In this document: piece after piece, positions 10,872 through 21,499 of the stretch
Layout of the letters: each line of letters starts with the position of its first letter
How positions within the stretch are numbered: the first letter of the stretch is position 1
Assembly (NCBI RefSeq): GCF_904849725.1
Contig: NC_058524.1
Coordinates: forward strand, 25,823,001 to 25,887,000
Source of the DNA: Hordeum vulgare subsp. vulgare
Taxonomy: Eukaryota > Streptophyta > Magnoliopsida > Poales > Poaceae
DNA length: 64,000 nucleotides
Direction of reading: 5' to 3'
Made by a program: the position numbers and the translations under genes
Notes under the pieces: generated by a model
Seen by the model: the letters and a program-made list of their open reading frames with translations, nothing else
Told to the model about the DNA's origin: nothing
Database searches by the model: none

Positions 10872-12664
10872 GCGGGCGCATGTGGCGGAGGCACACGACA
10901 GCGCGGAGGTCCCACACGCACGCGCCCGTCGGCACGGCGCATTGCCAGCAGGCGCCTTCCGCCGTGATCAGCATTTTTTTTCTTTTGAGCATCCCTGATC
11001 GGAAAATCCTATTTCACACTGCACGCGCCGCTTAAGAACTTGTCATGGGCCGGCCGAGCGGGATGGCGGTTTTCCTGGATTTTTTTTCATTTAGTTTTTA
11101 TAGGCCTTGTTTTTCTTTTTTTGTTTCTTTTATTTACTCTTTTTATTACTTTTTCATATTTTTTTATATACTTTTATTTTATTTTTTTCGAAAAAGTGCA
11201 GCCTTATTTTTATTAATGGTTTTCCAAATTCATGAACTTTTTTGAATATTGGTGAAAATTTTCAATTTTTGATGATTATTTTTTAAATTTGATGAAGTTT
11301 TTTTAAATGCATGACCTTTTTAAAAAATGATGATTTTTTTGAGATTTGTGAACTTTTTTTTCAGTTCAACGAACTTTTTAAAAAACTTTTCAAATTCACG
11401 AACTAATTTTACAAATCCGTGAACTTTTTCATTATTTGTGAAAAAAAATTAGACACAGTGAATTTTTTCAAATTCTTGAACTTTCATTTCAAAATTTACG
11501 AACCATTTTCGCTTTAATGTACTTCTTGTTTTCAGTATTTTTTTTTTCGTTTTTCTTTAGCCCTGGAACTGGGCCGAGCCATTTTGCAGGGCCTGTATGC
11601 GCTGGTTCTCCTACAGCATATAAGCGTGTGGACGTCATAAAGGGCCAGCCCATAATTTGCAGGGAAACATACATCAGTTTTTCTTTTGTCTTTTCTTTTT
11701 TGTTTATTGTTTATACTTTTGAGAATATTATAAATACATATATGCTGTAAAACTTCATTCCTTAACATTTTTAAAAATGTACATCATGAATTTGGAAAAT
11801 GATAAATTGGTGTAACAATTATGTTAGTATTATTTAATACAAATGTTGAGAACAGTAAGTACAATGTCCATGACACTGAAAGAATGCTCATGACTTTTCA
11901 AAAAACAATTGTGCATGATATTTGTTTTTGAGTTTTTCCGGAAAAATGTGTTCCGCTGTAAAACATTGATTGTGTAATTCATAAAACATGTTTCATAGCA
12001 TTCAAAACAAAATATTTTACATTTAAAAGATATTCATGTTTTTATAGAATATGTTGTTTTAACATTTAAGAAATATTATTTATACAATGTAAATAAATAT
12101 TCCCAGAGTTTTTCGAAAAATGGGTCATATCTTTCGAAAAAAATAGTATCAATGTGCATTTGAAAACTATTTGATATGTACTCCAACCATTTTTCAACCA
12201 CGTGTATTTGAGAAAAATGTTAAGCGTGTATAAATATTTTTCCATGCATAAAAAATGTACAATGTGTATGGAAAAGTTAATACCAAAGCATATGTTTGAA
12301 TAAATCTTCATAATATATTTAAAAAATGTTAAACATGTATAAGAAAATATTCCTTATGTATGCAAAAAGTGAGAAATGTGGACACAAAAATTAGGCATGT
12401 GTTGTGAAAATAAAAAATAAAAGGAACAATGGAAAACAAATTAGAAGGAAATCGGTGAAAAAGGAAGAAACCAAAAGAAAGGAAATTTAAAAATAGAAAA
12501 GATAAAGGAAAATTAGAAGAAATCAGAGAAAAAGAGGAAATTTGATGCAAACAATGAAGACCAAAAAGGAAATGACAGAAAAAAGAAAAGTAAAAAACGC
12601 ACCGGCAGCTACAGTACTAGCTCAGCCTACTAGCACCACGCAAGAGCTGAGTCGGAGCTACGTA
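10866..12664. other. AT-rich non-coding DNA with degenerate short repeats
   Basis: At about 11220-11510 the sequence repeats a loose unit of the type CAAATTCATGAACTTTTT at roughly 25-35 bp spacing, a pattern common in non-coding parts of Triticeae DNA transposons. The stretch 11560-11670 (GGGCCGAGCC, then GGGCCAGCCC) also resembles TE sequence. A poly-purine stretch lies at 12410-12590. No gene is seen. Confidence 0.5.
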
Positions 12665-13815
12665 TCTCTACTAATATAAAAGCAGAAGCGGCTATTGCTT
12701 CAGTCGGAAAACCCACCGCGGTATTTTTTATAAAAAAGCCCCTATAATTTTTGTCATGCAACCCGCGCTTCATCATTTATCTGCAACGCAAAAGGAAAAA
12801 ACGATTCGATGCAAAAATTATACTCATACGCATCGCCTCCTCCCTTCGACCCTGGGCCACCCTAGCCTCTGCCCAGGCCGCCACCACACCACTCGCTGTC
12901 GCGGCCGACCTCAACCTCCACCGCTGCCGGTCTCAACCCACTCGTCTCCGCGTTCGTACCTCTCCCCGCTCACTGCCCCCGTTGCGGCGCTCGAGCGCAT
13001 CGCGTTGACCCTGGTCCACCCTGGCTTGTGCCCAGGCCGCTGCCACACCACTCGCTGCCGCGGCCGACCTCAACCACCACTGTTGTCGATCTCAACCCAC
13101 CCGCCTCCGTGGCCGTACCTCTGCCCGCTTACTGCCCCCGTTTCGACGCTCGAGCACAACTTCTGGATCAAATCAACGCGACAACTACAGTGACTTGGGA
13201 TGATGCATCTGCTCGATGCAGAACGGCGGCGGCGCGGCGGAGCGAAGTACTTGCAGGTGGAGGCGGGCCTCCATGGCTCACACGTGGAACTCCGAGGTTA
13301 TGGCGCGGCAACGGCGACTCCTTATGGTCAGATAGAGGCGCCTAACCCTTGTTCCCCTCGTCGTATCCCCTCCTCCGACAGGAACTCATCATCTGGTGAG
13401 ATCCCCTCCTCATGCCTCCAACCGCGTGCCAAACACCGGCAAGAAATTTTGTTTTGTGGGGATTTGTTTGCTGATGAATGAATGTATTGAATGTAAGATT
13501 GTATTTTTGTAGAGACAGAGAATGGAACACCACCTTCAGTTTGTCATCTGATCCACATTCTCTACCCCATGAGTGAAATAAGATAACAGTCCATTGATCA
13601 ATTCACGTAGCCTCTTTGTTTTGCTTTGCTTGTCGTGCTCAATTTCTCATCATGGTGGAATTAACAATGAACGGGTTGATTTTTTAACAAAATTGGATAG
13701 GACTGACTACATTAGTTAGTTAGCTTATTATTTTAATAAATTAAAATGATTATAAAAATATTAAAAACGTGTGGTATTTTTTTCTCCTGTTGCAACGCAC
13801 GGGCCCTTTTGCTAG
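12665..13815 (+). mobile_element. Non-autonomous Helitron (1.15 kb)
   Basis: The 5' end is TCTCTACTAATATAAAAG preceded by A (12664). The 3' end is GGGCCCTTTTGCTAG followed by T (13816), so the element sits between A and T as Helitrons do. An imperfect hairpin, CCTGT-TGCAACGC-ACGGG, lies about 10 nt before the CTAG end. The interior is GC-rich with a two-copy tandem repeat and no Rep/helicase, so it depends on an autonomous partner. There is no recognisable captured protein domain. Confidence 0.85.
12853..13170 (+). repeat. Two-copy 159-bp tandem repeat inside the Helitron
   Basis: Copies start TGGGCCACCCTAGCC at 12853 and TGGTCCACCCTGGC at 13012. Shared blocks include CACCACTCGCTG, CGCGGCCGACCTCAACC and CACTGCCCCCGTT/TACTGCCCCCGTT. 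The copies diverge by many substitutions, so the duplication is not recent. Confidence 0.8.
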
Positions 13816-14084
13816 TCCCATGGGTCGTACCGAGATTTTCAACCCGGTAGGAATGTCAAGCCCAGCCCAATCCCCAGTAAACACTATTCTTGGACTAAGA
13901 AGATTAGAGGATTATTTAGACATTTCTACAAAAATAGACATATGATAATGAAGCATTACACACAATTTTCTTAAAAGAATAAGCCCAAGGCTCAGTAACG
14001 CTATTCTTTGACTAACCTGGTTTCCAGCTTTCCGGGTGAGCTTCGAGGGGAAATTGAGGTTGGTTAAAGTGACATCCACAGGGG
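13816..14084. other. Short intergenic stretch
   Basis: No gene or TE end is recognised between the Helitron 3' end and the second duplicated block. Confidence 0.5.
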
Positions 14085-15615
14085 TGAATGGATGGTGAGA
14101 GCCGTGACTCGGACGAAGAGAAGTTAATTGGTCGTTAATTCCCATGGTAGTACGGTCTGATTCTCGTGACGGTCCAGTCCAGCTAGCTTATTAGCTACCT
14201 ACTCTTTGGCTGGTTAGGGCATCTCCAAAGGTTGTATGATCATCGTTGGTAAAATTGCCACATAGATGATTTTAATGACATGACGCATAATAAAAGAAGA
14301 GAGAGAATGAGATCGTATGAACTTGAAGCAACGGTTCACGCACAAGCTCCGAGGCAAGCATGGTTATTTCTTTCATGTTTAGTGGACCCGCTTAGTTATT
14401 TTACATACGATTAACATACACTTCATTGAAAAGCTTGTATGATGTGCTGTTGGTTGTTGATGTGGACACTTATACCAACGATTGAACATACGGACTGTTG
14501 GAGATGCTCTTAGAGCATCTAGTCTAATCCATCCCGAGAGAATATATTTGTGGTCGTTCAACATGCATATATAACTGAATAGGCGTATACAGTTGCAGGA
14601 ACAAACGCCATATCCAATCGTTAATCATGCACCACTATTTCTATTGAATAATTGCGAGCGTTGGTTAGCACATATTGGATCGCCATTAACTAGCTATAGG
14701 TAGCTAGCTGATTGACGCGACAAATAATGTGCAACGAGATCTTAGTTCGCTAGCCATGGCGTATTATTAGCCCGGTCGACAAGGGCATGTTAATTATTCG
14801 AATCATATAAATGCATGGTTTGCTACTAATGCAACGGCTGCCTAACTATAGTTTGTAGTACTTCCTTTGTCCCAAAATAACTGTCTAAAACTTAATACAA
14901 CTTTATACTAGAGCTAGTACAAGAGTACTAAGGAACTCGATCATCAGGGCTCTACCTCCCATGATCCCATGCATCGATCTACCTGTGGGAGAGCTCTGAT
15001 TAGCTAGCTAGCCAGCCATCTGGCTAACTACTGAATCATTTGCGGCGGCACATGGCCTTTTGGTGGCCATGATGATTAATTGTGTACGTACGTAGGACTG
15101 AACTCTAAACTAGTACTGCTGATCATGCATGTAGCACGTACACACCGCTGCACACGTTGCTCCGTACGTGCAAGTTGCAAGAATATGTTATACATTTGAC
15201 CACTGACTAATTTCTACCGCATTATCGCAGCGTCAAGGCATGTTTGGTTGGAAGGTAATGTGTATGCATCATTGTATCTGAATCCTCTGATATTATTTTC
15301 GATGGCATGATCATCAACTAAACTTGTCGCGGTGTCAATTATTAGTTTCTCAGGCACACAGTCAGTTGGGAAAGATCAAGCTCCGGCCAGCCTCGAGTCA
15401 GCGAGGCTAGGCGGACAGCGAGCGGAGGTGGTGGCTGTCTCGGGTGGTTCCACGGCCGGGCAATCATTTGCCCATGGTGTGGGACTTGTGGGGGCTGGTG
15501 TAGTTTAATCGGACGGTGACTGTGCCGCACGTACGCCTCTGGGACTGGGAGCATGTGATGTTTGTGGCTCGGTCGCCCGACATGCCAGGTGAGCGCGGTC
15601 GGTCGCGTGCAAGTC
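14085..15615. repeat. Duplicated non-coding segment, copy 2
   Basis: This is the direct-orientation partner of 1915-2995. It is longer because it received a 293-bp Tourist MITE (14217-14509) and a partial Stowaway-like end near 14865-14935 (CTTCCTTTGTCCCAAAATAA). Most conserved are AATTGGTCGTTAATTCC, GTCCAGTCCAGCTAGCTTA, and the block around 15500-15600 with GTGACTGTGCCGCACGTACG and GACATGCCAGGTGAGCGCGG. No conserved protein frame is present. Confidence 0.85.
14217..14509. mobile_element. Tourist-like MITE with preserved empty site
   Basis: The ends are GGGCATCTCCAA and the inverted TTGGAGATGCTC. TTA is duplicated at 14214-14216 and 14510-14512. In the paralogous copy the same position reads GGTTAGAGCATCT with a single TTA (2044-2046), which is the unoccupied site. 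The 293-bp element is non-coding and entered after the segmental duplication. Confidence 0.93.
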
Positions 15616-15647
15616 GGCAAATTGGCATCATCAGTCAGTTTTATTTA

Positions 15648-17168
15648 GGCCTTGTTTGAAACCATTCAGATTATATAATTCAGTTTTTATAATCTATTTT
15701 ATCTTCAAACATGACAGATTGTAGTGTAGATTATAAAAATTAGATGACAAATTATTAAAAACTCACAATCTACTCTATCTCAGTTAAGATCAGATTATGG
15801 ATTGCTAATGACCCGTTACCCTTGTAAAGTTGTAGATAATTACATTCCTGTCACCACCACCCTTCTCTTTAAAAAAAAACAAAGGACAGACAGGTCATAT
15901 GCAATGTAAAACCTGAATTATAGTTTATATAATCTGACATCCAAACAGGGGCGGAGCTGGAGCAAATGTTACCCGATGCACCACATTAAAAAGGCTTAAA
16001 AAGTTATGCGACGAATGTATTGAATAAAGGTGTGTTTCGTAAGTTGTAGCACACATGATTGGATATACCACAAAGCGGTTTGTAAAAACAAAATGTAGCC
16101 ATCAAAATGCTTACTATAATAATAAAACAAGGATCAAAATTACTTGAAAAAGGTCATGTTGTGTTTCCAAATTTCAATCATCGGACAACAAGGTTCAATA
16201 ACCTACAAGGTACAAATAGAATTAAACTTACTAGTAAAATATTTTCTTCTCACCATATCTTTCAAATTAGGATGGTAACCCTCTATCAATTTTATCTTGC
16301 CCGGATCATTACTGATTTTTTTCTCTTCCCAATTTATATCTTCCGGAACATCCTGTGTTGATGCTTTTCTTTCTAGTAGAAACTTGTCCATGTTATCTGT
16401 ATTTGACAAATTACAAATCACACTTGAGACATTCAGACTTGTATAGACAAATAAAATATACTCCAGTTAGTAGTTACAACCCAAGAAAATGCCACACGCA
16501 TTTGCCATTTGTAATCCACGGATGCACACACAGCATACATCAATACAGGAACGAAGATTCAAGACTAGAAAGGTTGCCAAATTACCGAGCTCCGGACCGA
16601 CCGACGGCGTGCAGTGTCGCTTGCGTGCGTGGTGTTGTCATCGTCGTGCGTCGCCCGCGGTGTCCTACGTCCGGCGCCCTGCCGGCTGCCGCTGCTGCCT
16701 CTGTATGCGACGGCCGACGGCAAGGCTGGCTTAGTTTTCGTCTGCAAAAACCTAATTGATCGATGGATGGATTAGGGCTTTTTAGGAAGCTGGATCGATA
16801 AATAATTTTATTATTAGTGGAAGCTGAATCGATTAGGCTACGTGTGACTAATATGTTTTTTTACAAATGTGTGACTAGTACGTGGGTGCGAACGCCCACA
16901 TACTGCTGTGTGCTGGGTCAGTCACGCGTCGCTGAAGAGGGCCGACCCCGATGCACAACTCTTGAGTCACGCTGATGCATTGGGCCTTTTCATTTGATTG
17001 GTATTACTAGCCAATTCTTCTACCCGTATTCCATTGCATACGGGAGGGTCCAATAAGCTCCGCCCCTGCCTCCAAACATGCTAAACTAGATTATTCTTAT
17101 AAATCAGATTATATAATCTATCTTTATAATATAAATTATTATAACCTATTATGGTTTTAAACAGGGCC
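15648..17168. mobile_element. Tourist-like MITE split by a hAT insertion
   Basis: The ends are GGCCTTGTTTGAAACC and the inverted GGTTTTAAACAGGGCC, flanked by TTA (15645-15647, 17169-17171). Internally it is rich in AGATTATATAATCTG-type foldback motifs. The two halves, 15648-15945 and 17077-17168, are separated by the hAT element. Without that insertion it is about 390 bp. Confidence 0.88.
15946..17068. mobile_element. Non-autonomous hAT element
   Basis: The terminal inverted repeats are CAGGGGCGGAGCT and AGCTCCGCCCCTG. The 8-bp flanks are CATCCAAA (15938-15945) and CCTCCAAA (17069-17076), a hAT-type target duplication with one mismatch. The 1,123-bp interior has a GC-rich patch at about 16590-16740 and no transposase frame. 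Confidence 0.87.
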
Positions 17169-17225
17169 TTAGTCTTTCTTAGACAAGTCAGTTTTACTAA
17201 TTAGTTTTATTTTTAAGGTTGCTTT

Positions 17226-17382
17226 ACATCATTCGTTTTTAAATATTAGTCTTTTTAGAGTTTTCACTACGGATTACATACAGAATATAATGAGTGAATT
17301 TATATTAAATTATGTCTATATACATTCGTATATAATTCATAGTAAAATCTTTAAAAAGACTTATATTTAGAAACGGAGGAAC
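17226..17382. mobile_element. Degenerate Stowaway MITE
   Basis: The left arm CGTTTTTAAATATTAGTCTT pairs with the right arm AAGACTTATATTTAGAAACG. The interior has the family's ATTACATACAGA and ACATTCGTATATAATTC motifs. The outermost CTCCCTC bases are eroded and no clear TA pair remains. Confidence 0.7.
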
Positions 17383-17392
17383 TACTATTTAG

Positions 17393-17732
17393 GGTGCATT
17401 TGGATCTCAAGCGAGACTAATTCTAGCCTTGCCCAGCCAGGATATATGTTTGATGGAGTAGAAAAAAGCTAGCTTTGCCTATCAAACTAGCCTGCATGGG
17501 CTAGAAAATCCACGCCAGGACAGGAGAGCCAGTTTGGCTCGCCTGCATCGGCAAGAATTGATCACAAGTCTATTAAGCAAGTAACTGCCGCTGTGATCGT
17601 GGTTTAGTGAAGGCTAGGCAAATAAACCAAACAAGTAGCCTTGCTCATATGAGCCATGCCTCGGATGAGCAAGAACTATATTGCCTGGCTGGGCATGTTT
17701 AGCTAGAGAACTAAATGCACCATTATGAAACC
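17393..17732. mobile_element. Possible MITE
   Basis: GGGTGCATTTGGATC at the left and ACTAAATGCACC at the right form short inverted ends, and the interior has inverted CTAGCC/GGCTAG motifs. The target duplication is not clear, so this is a weak call. Confidence 0.35.
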
Positions 17733-18020
17733 ATGAGCTGCACTAGGCTCATAGGCCGACGTTTTCGCCGGATGCAAAAGATATCAGTCCAAAAATAACA
17801 TAGTGTGTTTGATTGGGCTGCATGGGGACTAAATGCTTTGCCTAAATTCACAGTTATCATGCAGTCAGGTGTATGTTAATGTGTATTTTACAAACAAGCG
17901 CCTTTATCACTTCTGCACTGGGACGGTTCATCTAGCATATTTTTTTCCTGCGTTTTAATTTAAAAAATAAAGAGAAATCATGGATTAAATAGTATTCTTT
18001 GCAAAGATTATTCCCATCTC

Positions 18021-18068
18021 CTTAGGTTGCGACAAGTGACGCATTGCGTGCGCATCCTTTGTCGCAAC
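18021..18068. repeat. Inverted repeat (12-bp perfect arms)
   Basis: AGGTTGCGACAA is followed by its reverse complement TTGTCGCAACCT about 24 bases later; the spacer itself contains GCGCA-like partial pairing. This may be the terminus of the repeat-bearing TE that occupies the next several hundred bases. Confidence 0.6.
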
Positions 18069-18179
18069 CTGACAGTTTTTTCTATTTTCGTAGATTCATT
18101 TATTTAAAATATTTTATCTCTTAAACCGTGCATACAAATCTTCAACCGTTTTCATTGTTGGATTCCTCGCGTCGAGGTT

Positions 18180-18640
18180 TTCATGAGCTTCTTTTTCACA
18201 ACAAAACCTGAACCAGGAGCATTTTTCCCCTTTCACAAGAGGCACGGTCATGCCCCTGAAAAGAAAAGAAAAACACATTTTTTGAGAGACACAACTCGCG
18301 AAAGCAAATCCGTGTCTCCGCGAGAAGTAAATTTGCACCTGTGGCGGAAGAAAATAAATATTTTTTACTTTTCTAATAGGCATGAATGTGCCTCTCGCGT
18401 AAGCAAATGTGTGCCTTCACACGAAATAAATTTGTGCCTCTCACGGAAAAACAAAAAACACATTTTGCTTTTGTTTTCCTTTTATGAGACGTGCGACTGT
18501 GCCTCTCACGGACAAAATTTGTATCTTCACGAGAATTAAATGTGTGTCTCTCACGAACGAAGATAAATCTTCTGAGAGGCATGACTCTCTCGTGGACACA
18601 AATTTGTGCCTCCACGAGAAGTAAATTTTCAAAATTCAAT
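18180..18640. repeat. Degenerate minisatellite (GTGCCTCTC / CACGAGAAG type)
   Basis: A loose unit of about 35-45 bp alternates GTGCCTCTCGCGNAAGCAAA and GTGCCTCCACGAGAAGTAAA with insertions of A-rich DNA. The same family recurs at 25310-25560 and, more weakly, at 20400-20620, with a similar adjacent sequence about a 'masked' start such as GATTTGGACGCA near 20695 and GATTTAGACGCACG near 25660. This suggests three copies of one non-coding Triticeae repeat. Confidence 0.65.
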
Positions 18641-18840
18641 GGATATCTTTGATGAAAATATTTTTTCAAATTCAATGAAAGTTTTTAATTCGATGAAAAT
18701 TTTCAAATTAATTAATTTTATTTCCAAATCCATGAATATCTTTCCATTCATGATTGTTTTTATTTTTACTATTTTTAGTTCTTTTTTTTCAAATGTGATT
18801 GAGCGAACCCAAAGAAAATAAAATGTGATCGATCTCGCTC

Positions 18841-19500
18841 TAGGGTGTGTTTGGCTGCAGGGATATCCTCCCAGGGATAGGGTTAACCACTTTTTTCTGT
18901 GGTTGCCATGCGTTTGGATCTGGGACGAGGAGGGACAGAGGCAGCCAGATGCTGGGAATATTCGCCAAAAAAAGGGACATGGTCAACCGCAAAAAATGGG
19001 CGGGCGGCGGCAACCACTCTGCACGCGTCGCGCCACTCCTCTCGATCCCGGGCCAGGCCGGCGCGGCAGGGCGGTCGGCGCGGGAGGCGGTCGCGCCCGA
19101 CATGGGAGGCGGCCGACGCGGGAGGCGGCAGGGCGGCCAGGGCGGCTGGCGCGGGAGGAGGCCGGCGCGCCAGGGCGGCCGGCGCGGGAGGAGGCCGACG
19201 CGGGAGGAGGCCGACGCGTGAGGGCGGCCGGGGCGGCCGGCGGCCAGGGCGGCGGCAGGAGGCAGGCGCGGCTGGATCCCATCCTCCCAACCAAACAGAA
19301 AAAAAGGATAACCCCACCCTTCCAACCAAACAAAAAAAGGCTATCCCCAGTCACCTGGTTTGGGATACCCACAACCATCCTAGCCTATCCGCGGGATGAG
19401 CCGGCCCACCAGGGTTGGCGCGTGGCTTCCAGGAAGCATCTCGGTTGCCTAAAGCACCCAATAGGAGGCCCCCATCTCCACGCTATAGTGAGTGTTTCTC
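18841..19500. other. GC-rich non-coding region with minisatellite
   Basis: About 19058-19270 is built from short GGCGCGGGAGG / GGCCGGCGCGGGAGGAGG variants, a low-complexity array that creates long open frames in most frames (Gly/Arg/Ala-rich translations). Nearby GGATAACCCCACCC and AACCAAACA motifs and the GTGTGTTTGGCTG start at 18844 suggest a TE, but I could not define both ends. Confidence 0.55.
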
Positions 19501-20823
19501 CTCACACACCATATTTGACGCTCTGTACGGCACAGAGACCTAGTGCGCGATTTGGTGGCCGCATTAACATGTTACCGATCCTAAAAAATAAGTTGTTTTT
19601 TCAAGGAAAATATTAGTTTTTTATTGATCCTGGTTTTGGGAAGGTTACATCCTGATTTGTTTTTGGATTTTCGAACCTTCTACTATATTCCTGTTTTTTT
19701 CTAGTTTTCTTGGGTCTTTATATTTATTTATTTATCAAGTTTATTTATTTATTTATTAAAAATGTTTGGTAATTTAAATTGTTTTCAAATTGTTTTGATA
19801 AATTCAAAAAAAACACGTTAAAAACATGGTCAGTATTTCGAAAAATATTTGTGTTCCTCAAATCTTGTTCGATATTTCAAAAAATATATTGTTCTAAAAA
19901 TTATTTGGAATTTCAAAAAATGTTCAAAATTTTAACAAATGTTTGTCTTACAAAAGGAAAGCCTTTTCTAAAATAATATTTTATTTGCTAGATTTTCTTT
20001 ATTACTATTTTAAAAATTGTTCTCAATGTTTGAAAATTTGGTTTGCTATAGGGTTCTGGTTCTCTATAATAGACCAGACGCTATAGTGTTCATCTGCTAC
20101 AATGCACAAGAGCTATATGACCCGGTTCACTATAGTAATGTTGCATGTTTGGAATAATGGGACACCCCTTGTACGCCCGCTCTCCTATTTGACTCAAAGA
20201 TCTTCAAATAGGACGTCTCATTTCTCGAAAGCAACTAACTGAAGGGTGCCCCATGGGAGGCACTTTTTGTGGCCGCGGGAACCCTCCATGGTGCCACGAG
20301 GTGCACCATAGTGATACCATGTGTCACCCACTAGGCACTTTCCTCATCGAGACGCTTTTCTTGCTTTTTCTTTTTTTTCTTTATCATTAGTCTTTTGGGT
20401 TTATGTATGCAGCGCTTTTGTGTGAAGCACAAAGTTAGTTCATTTTGCAAAGTACAGTTGTGCTCCTGCGTGAAGCACGAGTGTGCTTTCTCGTGGCAGA
20501 ACAGTTTATGCTTAACCACGTGGGAGCACAAACTTGTTTACCTGGAAGCACAACACAAATTAGTACTTTTTGTAAGCACATGTTAGTTCAATTTGGGGGC
20601 ACAAATTTTGCCTAAAAAAAGCTCATCGAAACTATCAACATTAGTTCTGGTATTGGATATTTCGACATGAGAAATGCAACGGTAAAAATGATTCATGATT
20701 TGGACGCATGGTTCAAGTGATAAATCATTTCTGAAAACCTAACCCATGAAGAGCCACACAGAATTGAAGCCATCTCACGAATGGGAAGAAATCCCATCCA
20801 AACTCACTAGTTGCGTGTAACTC
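19501..20823. other. AT-rich non-coding region
   Basis: TTTA-repeat stretches occur at 19720-19760. AAATTTCAAAAAATG-type sequence covers 19780-19980. A degenerate repeat related to the 18180-18640 family lies at 20400-20620 (AGCACAA motifs). No gene is recognised. Confidence 0.5.
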
Positions 20824-20837
20824 ATAGCCCCGATACC

Positions 20838-21141
20838 TAGTGGGTTAACAGATTAAGCAAGAGCACATCCAACCGGAGAGCCATGGCCTCCCTCACCATG
20901 CTAATGGGATGGACCATTTGGAACTAATGGAATGCTCGGGTCTTTCGACAGAAGAGTATGCATCCAACAGTTTTGTTCAACAACATCTAGAATGAAGCCA
21001 TCCTACCATCGGGGTTAAAAAATTGGGGAACATCATACCGGGAGAGTAACACCCTTTTGTTTTCAGTTGCGAGGTGTAATTCAAACTCTATTCTCTCTTA
21101 ATTAATATATGAGGCAACTCTTTTGCCTTGGTTTTAAAAAA
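20838..21141 (+). mobile_element. Short 5'-truncated LINE insertion (304 bp)
   Basis: An exact 14-bp target duplication ATAGCCCCGATACC flanks the element (20824-20837 and 21142-21155). It ends in a short A run (21136-21141). The body translates, with stops, to the C-terminal tail of LINE ORF2 (a segment like LMGWTIWN followed by WNARVFRQK). This is a dead-on-arrival copy. Confidence 0.9.
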
Positions 21142-21499
21142 ATAGCCCCGATACCAAGCAGGGAACTTTTTTGGCTTGTCTTGAACTGTTTTACCCCTGA
21201 GATGGACCGAAGTGCATGGCTGGAAAGAGTACAGGTAATAACACATCCAATTTTCTCGTCACCCCGTTTTCTGCCCACACGCGCATGTGCTGCTGCGTGT
21301 GCGGTACTATTGGAGGTTGGCTACTCGGGGGAAGCGAAAGGTTAGGGGCAAATCAGAAAAGAATAACCAATCTACTCCAACGCGCAGAGCAATCTGGAAA
21401 AAATAAAAAAAATTATACACAAACAAAATAGGATCGGAGGGAGTATATCATGAAAACTGGAACCCGTGTAATGAAAACTTCATCTATTTGTATGACTAA

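Noticed and set aside
12300..12600. Purine-rich stretch as a possible gene or RNA
   Set aside because: It is simple A/G-rich low-complexity sequence without structure or domain.
12756..13345. 145-aa and 105-aa Pro/Arg-rich frames in the small Helitron
   Set aside because: The frames depend on a GC-rich two-copy repeat; no domain, splice structure or homology is evident, so I did not call a gene.
18840..19616. Several overlapping 120-260 aa open frames on both strands
   Set aside because: They come from a GC-rich minisatellite that leaves almost all frames open; the translations are Gly/Arg/Ala repeats without homology.
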